Below, one piece after another: positions 17,418-25,894 of a DNA stretch of 43,029 nt. The notes below the pieces were generated by a model. That model saw only the letters and a program-made list of their open reading frames with translations, had not been told where the DNA came from and ran no database searches. Every line of letters begins with the position of its first letter. Within the stretch, counting starts at the first letter, position 1. The translations under genes and the position numbers were made by a program. The DNA lies in the NCBI GenBank assembly GCA_002308575.1, contig DBVY01000006.1, positions 25,181 to 68,209 of the forward strand, read 5' to 3'. This DNA comes from Christensenella sp. UBA1252 (GTDB lineage Bacteria > Bacillota > Clostridia > Christensenellales > CAG-1252).

Positions 17418-19334
17418 TTAGGATAACGAAATTTTCAAAGCGGGAACGATACCGTAAGAATTATATGCGGGATTAACAGAAGAGACCGATCCGTTTCCCG
17501 ATACATATCTTACTCGATTTATTGTACTGTCAGACGGCGAACGAAGCCACCAAAAATTAACAGTCTGAGGCCTCTCAATCTGTTTCCCATAATCCGTAAA
17601 ATCTTTCTTTCGATCCGAATTTCCGTTAAATCCGTACGCCGCATTCGTTATTTCCGAATAACTCAAAAGGAAGATCTTGTCTTGCGTGTCCACACAAACG
17701 TTCGGATTCGGATCGTACCCCGTTGAAGCAACGCTGTTATCCACGTTCGTCGTTTGGATCAGCGCCTTTTGCGCCTCGTCGAAAACGGGATTGTAAAATT
17801 CGCCGTTCAAACAGCTTCGGATCTCGCTTTCCGCGTAGTTGTTGCTGTTATCATCAAAACGATAGGAGTCTAAGATCATTTCCGAAAGGATCCAAGCGGA
17901 TCCGCCCTCTTCGGAAAGAATGCGCCACTTGATCGGTTCATACTTAAACCAATGCACCTCTTCATCGCTCTTATCTCGATAAACTCCGCGATATTTCACT
18001 TTACCGTAAACCAAATCTACGTAGTAAAATTTTCTTACTGAATCGTATATCCAATTATTCGCTTCCCCATTCGCCGGCAACAGCCCCATCCGCGAAGATA
18101 ACTGTTTCAGAATTTCGCTATCCGAAATTTCGGATTGCATATAATTTCCGAAAAGAATATACTCTCCATCGACTGCGGCATTTCCATCCGCATCCGTTCT
18201 TTGGAATAGCCTTTCGCCGCAACGCGTACAAACGCCATCCGTATAATCGTGGCTGAAGGCGCCGCAATCCAAGCAGAGACACCCAGAAAGGTGCGAATGC
18301 GAACAAACCTCAAATTTTGCGGTATATACAACGTCTTTCGCCCCCATATGAACGGATAAATTCATATTACTGGTTACTTTCGATTCTCCGTTATACCAAC
18401 CTGCGAACTTATACCCAACGACTTTTGACCTTGCATACAAATCGAATTCCTCTCCGGGCGTTTTCGGGACGGAAGAAAGACTCGTATACGATCCTACGTC
18501 CGGAGGATCGATCGTCGTAGAAACCGTAAACGAAATCTGCGTGTTCAAAAATGCGTTTTTCCCGATCACGTTTACGCTTTCGGGTATCTCGCAAACCGAC
18601 AATCCGACGCAACCGGAAAAAGCGTTGGCTTCGATCTCGTTAACCTTTTCGGGAAGAACGAGTTCCTCCAACGAAACGCGACCCTCAAATCCGTTTTCGG
18701 CGATTTTTCTTACCCATCTTCCGTTATACTTAGATGGAATAACGGTACGAAGGGGCATATCCATATAACGTGCGGAAACTTCGTAGGCATTGGTTGGAAG
18801 CAAGGTAAATCGAAAATAGCCGTCCGGCGTGGGTTCATCGGGGTTTACGGCAACGCTCCCATCCGCATTGATCCCGTTTTTCCCGTCTTTTCCGTTTTTT
18901 CCGTCCGCACCGTCTTTACCATTTGTAACGGTAAACGTAGTCGTCGAACCGTCCGTAAACGTGATCGTGTACGTATCGACCAAGCCGTTGGTTTCCGTCT
19001 TTTCAATGGAAGAGATTCCGTTCCCGGTTTCTCCTTTCTCACCCGTTGCGCCTTTTTCTCCCGTTGCACCCGTTGCACCCGTCGTACCTTTTTCGCCCGG
19101 ATCGCCCTTGTCTCCCTTTGCCCCGGGATCGCCCTTCTCGCCTTTAAACGCGGCGATCAATTCTTCCAACGTTCCCGTATAACCGGCTTGCTCGGCGAAC
19201 GCATAAACCGTTTCAAAATCCGGCTCGTCTTTCTCCTGCCTTCCTCCGTTGGGTATCGACCGTATGTATAGAATCAGAGACACGAAAGCCGTAGCAACGA
19301 TTAATACAGAAAGAACGACCAAAAATTTTTTCAT
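17418..19334 (-). CDS. Membrane-anchored collagen-like/LRR protein with C-terminal DUF6273-like domain
   Basis: A 638-residue exported protein. An N-terminal membrane helix (about 4-24, no lipobox) is followed by collagen-like Gly-X-Y repeats at 65-106 and a short GKDGADGKNGKDGKNG set at 139-154. BspA-type LRRs cover about 202-265, and a GYKFAGWYNG module of the Listeria-Bacteroides repeat type covers about 290-342. A Cys-rich segment (344-376) with CxC/CxxC pairs follows. The C-terminal domain (about 385-638) runs from EYILFGNY through PIKWRIL to WWLRSP (595-600) and a VPAL ending. It resembles DUF6273-like, C-type-lectin-fold domains, some of which are targets of diversity-generating retroelements. 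Codons near the end (AGA, ATA, ACA, GTA) are AT-richer than in the neighbours. It probably binds ligands at the cell surface. Confidence 0.88.
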   Translation of the reverse strand: MKKFLVVLSVLIVATAFVSLILYIRSIPNGGRQEKDEPDFETVYAFAEQAGYTGTLEELIAAFKGEKGDPGAKGDKGDPGEKGTTGATGATGEKGATGEKGETGNGISSIEKTETNGLVDTYTITFTDGSTTTFTVTNGKDGADGKNGKDGKNGINADGSVAVNPDEPTPDGYFRFTLLPTNAYEVSARYMDMPLRTVIPSKYNGRWVRKIAENGFEGRVSLEELVLPEKVNEIEANAFSGCVGLSVCEIPESVNVIGKNAFLNTQISFTVSTTIDPPDVGSYTSLSSVPKTPGEEFDLYARSKVVGYKFAGWYNGESKVTSNMNLSVHMGAKDVVYTAKFEVCSHSHLSGCLCLDCGAFSHDYTDGVCTRCGERLFQRTDADGNAAVDGEYILFGNYMQSEISDSEILKQLSSRMGLLPANGEANNWIYDSVRKFYYVDLVYGKVKYRGVYRDKSDEEVHWFKYEPIKWRILSEEGGSAWILSEMILDSYRFDDNSNNYAESEIRSCLNGEFYNPVFDEAQKALIQTTNVDNSVASTGYDPNPNVCVDTQDKIFLLSYSEITNAAYGFNGNSDRKKDFTDYGKQIERPQTVNFWWLRSPSDSTINRVRYVSGNGSVSSVNPAYNSYGIVPALKISLS

Positions 19335-19373
19335 GTTGATCTCCTTTTCGAGTGCTTTCTCAATCCGTTAAAT

Positions 19374-19402
19374 ATTGTATTTGAATTAATTGAAAAAGTC
19401 AA
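19374..19402 (-). promoter_or_regulatory. Sigma-A promoter of the collagen/LRR protein gene
   Basis: TTGACT (19397-19402), a 17-nt spacer and TACAAT (19374-19379) on the minus strand, about 40 nt upstream of the ATG at 19334. It overlaps the 3' end of a possible micro-ORF. Confidence 0.75.
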
Positions 19403-19451
19403 TAGAGGTCATCACAAGGCATACCAATACACAAAACCATCTGTTTTTCAT
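19386..19451 (-). CDS. Possible 21-residue hydrophobic micro-ORF
   Basis: An ATG at 19451 is preceded by AAGGAG with 7-nt spacing. It encodes 21 residues beginning MKNRWFCVLVCLVMTS, then stops at TAA (19386-19388). The peptide resembles a bare signal-peptide core or small membrane peptide. A TTGACG (-35-like) and TACAAA (-10-like) lie upstream on the same strand around 19490-19535. It could be a genuine small protein, a leader ORF, or the remnant of a truncated exported protein. Translation is unproven. Confidence 0.35.
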   Translation of the reverse strand: MKNRWFCVLVCLVMTSIDFFN

Positions 19452-19659
19452 TCCCGTTCTCCTTATGAGCGATTAAAACTAGTGTTTTTTATTTTTGTAG
19501 TATAAAGTTTTCTACATCGTCAAGAATTCAGTACTGTTTTTTATAGACTGTTTTTATGAGCGGTTTGGAGTTTTTTGTTTTGCATTTATTTCAGCAATCC
19601 CACTTCGCAGCGTTTAATGTTTCGAGATCCCGTCAATGCTTTCATCCGGAGGTATAAGA

Positions 19660-20919
19660 ATGAATCCTTTTGAAATCAAACCGATGGGAATGGAAGACAC
19701 GTTTAAGGAGCGCAAAGACTTATACGGCTACAGTTATGACAAATACAACGCCGATCCTTATTCCAAACTTCGGATCATCTTACTGAACGGAGCGGAATTC
19801 GAGCAGGTCTATTTCGGACACAACGCGATGCGAAACGAGGCGCGCGGCGATCTGAGGCGGGATCTCGCTCTTTTGAGGCGGTCGGAGCAAATGCAACAAA
19901 AGCAGATCGCCTGCCTGAAACCCGTCTGCGAAAGCGTTTTGGAAAACACGATCGCTTACGAGCAACTTGCCGTCGATCTGACCGCTGCAATGGCAGCGCG
20001 GGAGCAAGATCCCTACGTAAAACATTGCATGGACTTCGCCCTTCTCGAAGATTTCGATCACCTGTACCGTTACGCCGATCTGATGAACCTGGAAACGGGC
20101 GAAAAAGCGGAAGACCTCGTAGGCGGTTATACCGAGATCATGCCCGGTCGCCCGACGATCGCCGAACACCGCCATCCGTACGACGACGTAAAACGCCCGA
20201 TCAACAACGCGAAAGCATCCCTTTTAACGAAACTGCAAGTTAACATCATAACGGCGGCGGAACAACAGACGATGAATTACTATATGAACCAATGCGGGTT
20301 CTACAAATCCGACCTCGGCAGACGGCTGTATCAGGAGATCGGAATGATCGAAGAACAACACGTCAGCCAATACGGGTCCTTGATCGACCCCGTTTGTTCT
20401 CCGCTCGAAAAGCTTTTAATGCACGAATACACCGAAGCCTATCTCTATTACAGCGCTTACGAAACCGAAACGGACAAGAAACTCAAAGCGATTTGGGAAG
20501 AATTCTTTACTTGGGAAGTCACCCATTTGCATTTCGCCGCAGAGCTTTTGAAAAAGTATGACAAAAAGGATCGTGAACAAGTGATCCCGAATGCGAAATT
20601 TCCCGAATTACTCGCGCTTTCCGAGCAAAAAGAATACGTTAGAAACGTTCTGAAAAACACCGTTAACGAAACGGGGATGCGCGAAGATTTTACAAGCGTA
20701 AACGCCCTCGCGGACAGCTTCGATTTCTTCTCCTATCAAAAACGCGTAAACGGAAACGCGACGAACGTCGCAAGCCATAACGTGATCGATCGACACATCG
20801 GCGAACTCGGAGAAGACTATCGATTTCAATTCAAGGAGCACCCCGTTGCCGCTCTCCGAAAGCGCGACGAGGACAACGTTGAGGTCGGGCGCGTAAAAGC
20901 CGAGATCGGCGCGAATTAA
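19660..20919 (+). CDS. Ferritin-like (diiron carboxylate) protein
   Basis: A 419-residue, mostly helical protein. It contains repeated Glu/His helix motifs of ferritin-like folds: ENTIAYEQ followed by LLEDFDHLYRY, AAEQQTMNYY followed by MIEEQHVSQY, and LMHEYTEAYLYYSAYE followed by WEVTHLHFAAE. These suggest two, possibly three, half-sites for a di-metal centre. The start at 19660 is chosen for the GGAGG 7 nt upstream; an in-frame codon at 19636 lacks a site. No signal peptide is seen. It may act in oxidative-stress defence or metal handling, but it is longer than rubrerythrin or ferritin and no specific family is recognised. It stands alone on the plus strand. The 240 nt upstream of it that are not part of the micro-ORF show no clear promoter. 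Confidence 0.75.
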   Translation: MNPFEIKPMGMEDTFKERKDLYGYSYDKYNADPYSKLRIILLNGAEFEQVYFGHNAMRNEARGDLRRDLALLRRSEQMQQKQIACLKPVCESVLENTIAYEQLAVDLTAAMAAREQDPYVKHCMDFALLEDFDHLYRYADLMNLETGEKAEDLVGGYTEIMPGRPTIAEHRHPYDDVKRPINNAKASLLTKLQVNIITAAEQQTMNYYMNQCGFYKSDLGRRLYQEIGMIEEQHVSQYGSLIDPVCSPLEKLLMHEYTEAYLYYSAYETETDKKLKAIWEEFFTWEVTHLHFAAELLKKYDKKDREQVIPNAKFPELLALSEQKEYVRNVLKNTVNETGMREDFTSVNALADSFDFFSYQKRVNGNATNVASHNVIDRHIGELGEDYRFQFKEHPVAALRKRDEDNVEVGRVKAEIGAN

Positions 20920-20937
20920 CGCGTTTCATCGCGACAA

Positions 20938-20973
20938 AAAAAGGTCCTCCCGGAGCTCCGAAAGGACCTTTTT
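20938..20973. terminator. Bidirectional terminator between convergent genes
   Basis: A 10-bp perfect stem AAAAAGGTCC/GGACCTTTTT (20938-20947 with 20964-20973) with an inner CGGAGCTCCG palindrome. A/T tracts on both sides serve the plus-strand ferritin-like gene and the minus-strand phosphoesterase operon. Confidence 0.85.
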
Positions 20974-20988
20974 CGATTCTATCAGATA

Positions 20989-22311
20989 TCAGCCCGCATA
21001 CGGGAGGCTGTTTATGATATACGGAATACGCTCGTACTCTTTTTCGTACCAAACACCGTAAAAATCGAATTCGGAATCCGCGTGGATATCGATGATCGAA
21101 TAGCCTTTCATCAAGTTCGTCGGATCATCCGTTTTGCCGCTCGTATAGAGGTTATACGTCGCATAGCCCGAGCAAGTTCCGTAGCAAAGGAAAAACGGAT
21201 CTTCGCCGGCTCCGTATTCCTCGTAAATAACGGAATTGTTAATGTGATCGTGGCCGTTAAACAAGCCGTTGATCCCGGTGCGAAGCGACTTCATCAAAGC
21301 GTACATTCCGTTGTTATAATCGGAAGAGCAAACGCCCTCGTAATTACCGGTTCCGGCAAGCACGTTCCACCCGTCTTTTACGATAAGCCTACCGATCACG
21401 TTGCCGCCTTTCGTAAGCTCGCTGTTTGGAACTTCCGACCATCCGGCATCCGGCGCCGTACCTGCGGGCAAATATTTCACGGCGGCTTGCTCGACCAAAG
21501 GAATGTGGATAAACAGCATGGATTTGGATTCGAAGGCGATCGCCTTTTCGACCTGCTCTTTGTACCAAGTCTTTTGGCTGTCCTTCAAATAATCGTAACT
21601 ATCCTTCGCCACGTTGAATTTCTTCGCGTCTGCCTTCGAGATCTCGTTGCCGGAATCCATAAAGATCATCGATTGAACGACGGTGTAGTTCGCGCCGAGC
21701 AGATTTACGACGAAATTTCCGATGCCCCAGACCTTTTCGCCCGCGGCGGTCTTTCTGACGGTATCGTCCAAAACCGCGTGCGGATACTTTTCCCAAATAC
21801 GCATCAATTCCGCTCTCGAAAGCGCAAAGACCTGATCGCCTTCGTGGTTGCCGAGGCAGTACGACCAATAGACGCCGAGTTTTTCCATGATCTCCGCGAA
21901 CTGGATCGCTCTCGACCTTCCGCGAATGCTCGTTATGATATCGCCGGTCAAGACGACGTAATCGGGTTTTTCTCTTTGGATCGCGTCGATATAATGATTG
22001 ATTGTGCGCTCCGTTCCGTCCATCTTATCGGACAAGTGCATATCCGTAAATTGCAATACGTGCCACGGAGAATCGTCGATCGTGTCGTCCGGATTCATCT
22101 TGACGAGCGCATAACCGTCGGACGGGTTTCCGCCCTCGTTCGGCGCAAGAAGCATTACATTGTTTTCGACGGGCTGCACCTTGCTCCAATCGACGCGCAT
22201 CGGCATCGGCCCGTATAAAAGAATCAACCCTGCGCAAATGATCACGAACAGCGCAAGACAGACGGCGATAAACACCTTCTTTTTGATCGGCAATCTTTCT
22301 TCAAAACTCAT
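20989..22311 (-). CDS. Membrane-anchored calcineurin-like metallophosphoesterase (copy 1)
   Basis: The 440-residue protein has one N-terminal membrane helix (about 13-33) with preceding Lys residues inside, so the catalytic domain should face outward. Metal-binding motifs are complete: D-x-H at 90-92, GD at 123-124, GNHE at 154-157, a His in LFIHIPL and a GHDH near residue 350. These proteins hydrolyse phosphomono- or diesters with a dinuclear metal centre. The substrate is unknown; nucleotides or phosphorylated glycans are possible. GGGAGGA precedes the ATG. It is the last gene of the symporter operon and a close paralogue of the preceding gene. Confidence 0.9.
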   Translation of the reverse strand: MSFEERLPIKKKVFIAVCLALFVIICAGLILLYGPMPMRVDWSKVQPVENNVMLLAPNEGGNPSDGYALVKMNPDDTIDDSPWHVLQFTDMHLSDKMDGTERTINHYIDAIQREKPDYVVLTGDIITSIRGRSRAIQFAEIMEKLGVYWSYCLGNHEGDQVFALSRAELMRIWEKYPHAVLDDTVRKTAAGEKVWGIGNFVVNLLGANYTVVQSMIFMDSGNEISKADAKKFNVAKDSYDYLKDSQKTWYKEQVEKAIAFESKSMLFIHIPLVEQAAVKYLPAGTAPDAGWSEVPNSELTKGGNVIGRLIVKDGWNVLAGTGNYEGVCSSDYNNGMYALMKSLRTGINGLFNGHDHINNSVIYEEYGAGEDPFFLCYGTCSGYATYNLYTSGKTDDPTNLMKGYSIIDIHADSEFDFYGVWYEKEYERIPYIINSLPYAG

Positions 22312-22354
22312 AGTGTCCTCCCGAGGCGACTTGCCTCTTTCTGAAAAGTAATCT

Positions 22355-23680
22355 TTATGCCTTCACGGGCGCGGACGCTACTACGCGCGGAACGAGCGCG
22401 TAATCGACGTCATAATAAACGGCGTACAGATCAAACGAAGCATCCGTGTTCACGTTGATAATCGAATAGCCGCGCATCGTGTAGCCGTCCTTCGCAGCCA
22501 AACCGTACTTATACAGGTTGTAGCCCTGAATACCGCTGCAAGTCGCATAACAAAGGAACAGAGGCTTCTCGGTAGCTTCGTTATAATTTTCGTACAAAAC
22601 GGTGCTGTTGATATGATCGTGACCGCAGAACAAGGCGTTGACACCCGTGCGAAGCGATTTCATCAAATCATACATTCCGTTATTATAATCGGAGCAATAA
22701 CATTTTTCATAGCTTGCGGTTCCTTCGATCAAATTCCAGCCGTTTTTGACCACCATACTGCCGACAAGCGCGCCGTTGACTTCCAGCTCGCTGTTCGCGG
22801 CGAAAGACCAATCCGTATCCAACGGGGTTCCGACTTTCAGGAATTTGGCGTAACCTTGCTCAACCAAAGGAATATGGATGAAAAGCATCGTTTTGGAATT
22901 CGCGGTGATCGCCTTTTGGACTTGCTCTTTATACCAAGTCATTTGGCTTTCTTTCAAATAATCGTAAGTACCGCCCTCAACGCCGAGCTTCTTCGCGTCC
23001 TTCGACGAAATCTTATTGCCGCTGTCCATAAAGATCAAAGACTGCCTCATCTCGTAATTCGCACCGAGAAGGTTGACGACGAAGTTTCCGTTACCCCAAA
23101 CCTTTTCACCTTCGGAGGTCGTCTTTACGTCGGCTTCCGTCAAACAATGCGGATAGGAAGAAAGGATCTTGATGACTTCTTTTCTCGAAACGGTAAACGG
23201 ATTGGAATCGCCCTCGTGGTTGCCGAGAACGTAGCCCCAATAGATGCCCATTTTTTCAAAGATTTCCGCTAGTTGTTTCGCGCGAGGTCTGCCGCCCTTC
23301 CTCGTTATGACGTCGCCCGTAATCGCAACGAAATCGGGCTTTTCCTTATTCAACGCGTCGATAAAATGATCGATCGTGTTATTCGTCGTGTTGAGTTCGT
23401 GCGACAAGTGCATATCGCTGAATTGCAGGACTTTCCACGGCGAATCGTCGATCGTTCCGTCCTCGTTCAACTTAACGAGCGCTTGTGCGTCCGTCGGATT
23501 GTTTTCCGCGTCGGCGGCAAGATAGGTGACCTTAGATTCGATCTTTTTCACCTTGTTCCAATTGACTTTCATAGGTATCGGCATAAACATAATCAACCCC
23601 AAAGCAACGATGATCACGACGAGCGCGACCGAAACGATAATCACGATTTTGGTTTTCAAAGGCATTACGATATCTTTCAT
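22355..23680 (-). CDS. Membrane-anchored calcineurin-like metallophosphoesterase (copy 2)
   Basis: The 441-residue paralogue has the same architecture: an N-terminal helix (about 11-33), D-x-H at 89-91, GD at 122-123, GNHE at 153-156, a LFIHIPLVEQ segment and GHDHIN near 350. The two copies align end to end, including IDDSPW-[HK]-VLQF and EKVWG-x-GNFVVNLLGANY, indicating a tandem duplication. AGGAGG lies 6 nt from the ATG; Met6 is an alternative start. The catalytic domain should be extracytoplasmic. Retention of both intact copies suggests different or dose-dependent roles. Confidence 0.9.
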   Translation of the reverse strand: MKDIVMPLKTKIVIIVSVALVVIIVALGLIMFMPIPMKVNWNKVKKIESKVTYLAADAENNPTDAQALVKLNEDGTIDDSPWKVLQFSDMHLSHELNTTNNTIDHFIDALNKEKPDFVAITGDVITRKGGRPRAKQLAEIFEKMGIYWGYVLGNHEGDSNPFTVSRKEVIKILSSYPHCLTEADVKTTSEGEKVWGNGNFVVNLLGANYEMRQSLIFMDSGNKISSKDAKKLGVEGGTYDYLKESQMTWYKEQVQKAITANSKTMLFIHIPLVEQGYAKFLKVGTPLDTDWSFAANSELEVNGALVGSMVVKNGWNLIEGTASYEKCYCSDYNNGMYDLMKSLRTGVNALFCGHDHINSTVLYENYNEATEKPLFLCYATCSGIQGYNLYKYGLAAKDGYTMRGYSIINVNTDASFDLYAVYYDVDYALVPRVVASAPVKA

Positions 23681-23689
23681 TTTTTCCTC

Positions 23690-25873
23690 CTATTGCTCTT
23701 TTCTTATTCCTTCCAATACGTTGATGCGGCAATGGGCGCCGCCCGCCTCGACATCGATCTCTCCGGACAAATAATCGGTTTGTACGAATTCGCTGTCGTA
23801 ACGCTTAAAATCGACCTTTTGGACTTCGCCATTGATCGTGAAGTCGCCGCCGTAAGTTAAGCGCAAATCTTTTCCGTTCGTTTGATACGAAAGGACGGAT
23901 CCGTCGAAAGAGATCGCATTCGCGCGAATCCTGTCTTTGAACGACTCGAACGAACCTTCCTTCTCCATCGTGGAAAGCTCGTAGGCGGTAAATTGAACTC
24001 TGCCCCTTTGCACGAGCTCAAACTTCTTCGTTTCGTCCTTCAACAAGCCTTCCATGATGCGCGTCTTCTGCGGATCGTGATCGAGATATTCGAAATCGCT
24101 CGCGCCGATCAAAGCAAGGCACACGTTGCCCTTGCGAGCGAACGCGTAACGACCTTCGACGAAAACTTCGTCCAACAGTTCTTCGGGAAGGAACGTATGC
24201 GTGTAGGGAAGCATCGAGCTCGGCGAGAACAAGATCCTCTTCGGGATCTTATGGATCAAAAGCGTTACGCTTTCGTCCTGTACCGCATGCGGCGCGACGC
24301 CGTAACCGCCCCAAAAACCGGGAGAGGTGTGGTAGGTCTTATCCTTCAAAGGCTGATGCGTAAAGATCGTAACGCCGCCGGGGAGAACCGCCGCCATCGT
24401 CGTCTGTTGCGCGCCCGCGCTACCGGGCTTATAATCGACGAGCGTGGAGAGTTTATATCCGTCGCCACGGCAGGCGTACACGTTCGAACGCTCGATACAA
24501 ACGCCGTTCGAATACAATTTTGCGAGTTTGGAAACGAACGGAAACACGCCCAAGAAGCGAAGGAAGGACGCGTTGAAATACTTGAAATAAGAGAAAAATT
24601 CGTTCTTTAAGAGCGAATACTCGTTCACGATGTCAAACGTGTTGTTGATGATCTCGGGGTTAGAAAAGGCTTCCATTCCGAGTTGGAACATAACTTGGCG
24701 ATCGGAAAGCCCGATCATATCTTCTTTTTCGAAATCGCGAAGATTCAGTCCAAACGAAGTTTTGATCACGCGCGGCGTAAGATCCGTTCCGATGTTTTTG
24801 ATCGCCTGCGGCACGACGTAAAACGGCGTTCCGTCCTTTTTGACGGAATGCAACAACATAATGAACTGAGAGGCTTGCGGCCCGCAATGGCAATTCACGC
24901 CGCCGTACTTTTTGCCGTCGTTCCAAATGCCGTCGATCAAAATATCGCTGTTACACTCTGCAAACGCGCAGTTCAAATTGTTTCTCGCGTACGCTCTGCC
25001 CTGCGCGCCGATGATCGTTCCGTTTTTATAGGCGAGCGCGTAATCGAGGCACAAGATATCCAAGACGCCTTTTGCTTTGTTCATCAAAAGATGATCGTTT
25101 TGATCGCCGTAAAGGATCAAAAGGGAGATTTGCGCGAAATTGATCGGCAGATAGTTATGCGAATAGAATTCCGAAAAACCGTATTTGCCGCGAAGGTCGA
25201 ACCAAATCAACATTCTCGAACGCGCTTCGTCCGCCTTTTCTTTTCCCGTGCGTCCGTCGTTAAAAAAGATTTGATCCGGATATCTTCTTCCGATCAAATA
25301 AGCAAGCACGAAAAAGGTGATCTCGTGATTTTCGGAAAAATAGCAAACGCTGTCGGAGCCCTTTTCCGACAACCAAAACTTCATTCCGAGCAACGTATCG
25401 TCGATCAACGCGCGAATCTTCCCGGAAGGAGAAATCTTGTCGAGATAGGGATCCGCCGACTCCGCGAGGCGGTATAACCTCGTTGCGCGAAAATCCAAAC
25501 AGTCGAAACGGGAGTTGATGTAACGGCAATCGGGAAGGATCGTTGCGAGAAGGGTCTTTTCCTCGATATCCTCGATCGTGAGATCGATCTCGGGGTTCTT
25601 CATTCCCGGATGCTCAAAAAGCCACAAAATATCCGAAAAATCGTAGCGCGCCTCCGTACTGCTCGGCCGACTTTCGGGCGCGACGGGACGGGATTTTTTG
25701 ACCGCACCGATCAAGATATCGATGCCGATCCATACGAAAATCGCGAGGAAAAGAAAAGCGAACCAAGGACTGACGGCGATCAAAAGACCGATCGCGGTCA
25801 GCAAAACCACGATCTTAACGATCATCAAAACGAGTTCTTTTTTGAGCGAAGCTGTCATCTTGTCCTTCGACAT
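23690..25873 (-). CDS. Membrane-tethered lyase-like toroid protein of unknown function
   Basis: The 727-residue protein begins with two adjacent membrane helices (about 13-33 and 37-57). The flanks (KKEL before, KKSR after) obey the positive-inside rule with both ends inside, so the large domain may be cytoplasmic. About residues 75-480 look like an all-alpha toroid with SENHEITF, NDGRTG, FGFSEFYSHNYL-like and CHCGPQAS segments. About residues 480-727 look like a beta-sandwich. This order resembles toroid-plus-sandwich polysaccharide lyases such as heparinase II/III-like families. The Asn-His and Tyr residues are suggestive, but no named family is recognised. Its position after a GPH symporter supports a role on imported uronate oligosaccharides. 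GGAGG precedes the ATG. Confidence 0.75.
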   Translation of the reverse strand: MSKDKMTASLKKELVLMIVKIVVLLTAIGLLIAVSPWFAFLFLAIFVWIGIDILIGAVKKSRPVAPESRPSSTEARYDFSDILWLFEHPGMKNPEIDLTIEDIEEKTLLATILPDCRYINSRFDCLDFRATRLYRLAESADPYLDKISPSGKIRALIDDTLLGMKFWLSEKGSDSVCYFSENHEITFFVLAYLIGRRYPDQIFFNDGRTGKEKADEARSRMLIWFDLRGKYGFSEFYSHNYLPINFAQISLLILYGDQNDHLLMNKAKGVLDILCLDYALAYKNGTIIGAQGRAYARNNLNCAFAECNSDILIDGIWNDGKKYGGVNCHCGPQASQFIMLLHSVKKDGTPFYVVPQAIKNIGTDLTPRVIKTSFGLNLRDFEKEDMIGLSDRQVMFQLGMEAFSNPEIINNTFDIVNEYSLLKNEFFSYFKYFNASFLRFLGVFPFVSKLAKLYSNGVCIERSNVYACRGDGYKLSTLVDYKPGSAGAQQTTMAAVLPGGVTIFTHQPLKDKTYHTSPGFWGGYGVAPHAVQDESVTLLIHKIPKRILFSPSSMLPYTHTFLPEELLDEVFVEGRYAFARKGNVCLALIGASDFEYLDHDPQKTRIMEGLLKDETKKFELVQRGRVQFTAYELSTMEKEGSFESFKDRIRANAISFDGSVLSYQTNGKDLRLTYGGDFTINGEVQKVDFKRYDSEFVQTDYLSGEIDVEAGGAHCRINVLEGIRKEQ

Positions 25874-25894
25874 CCTGTCCTCCGATACGTTCTC

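Noticed and set aside
18829..19182. Tandem repeats at the DNA level resembling a repeat array
   Set aside because: The repetition is the Gly-X-Y codon pattern of the collagen-like segment (minus strand), not a CRISPR or intergenic repeat.
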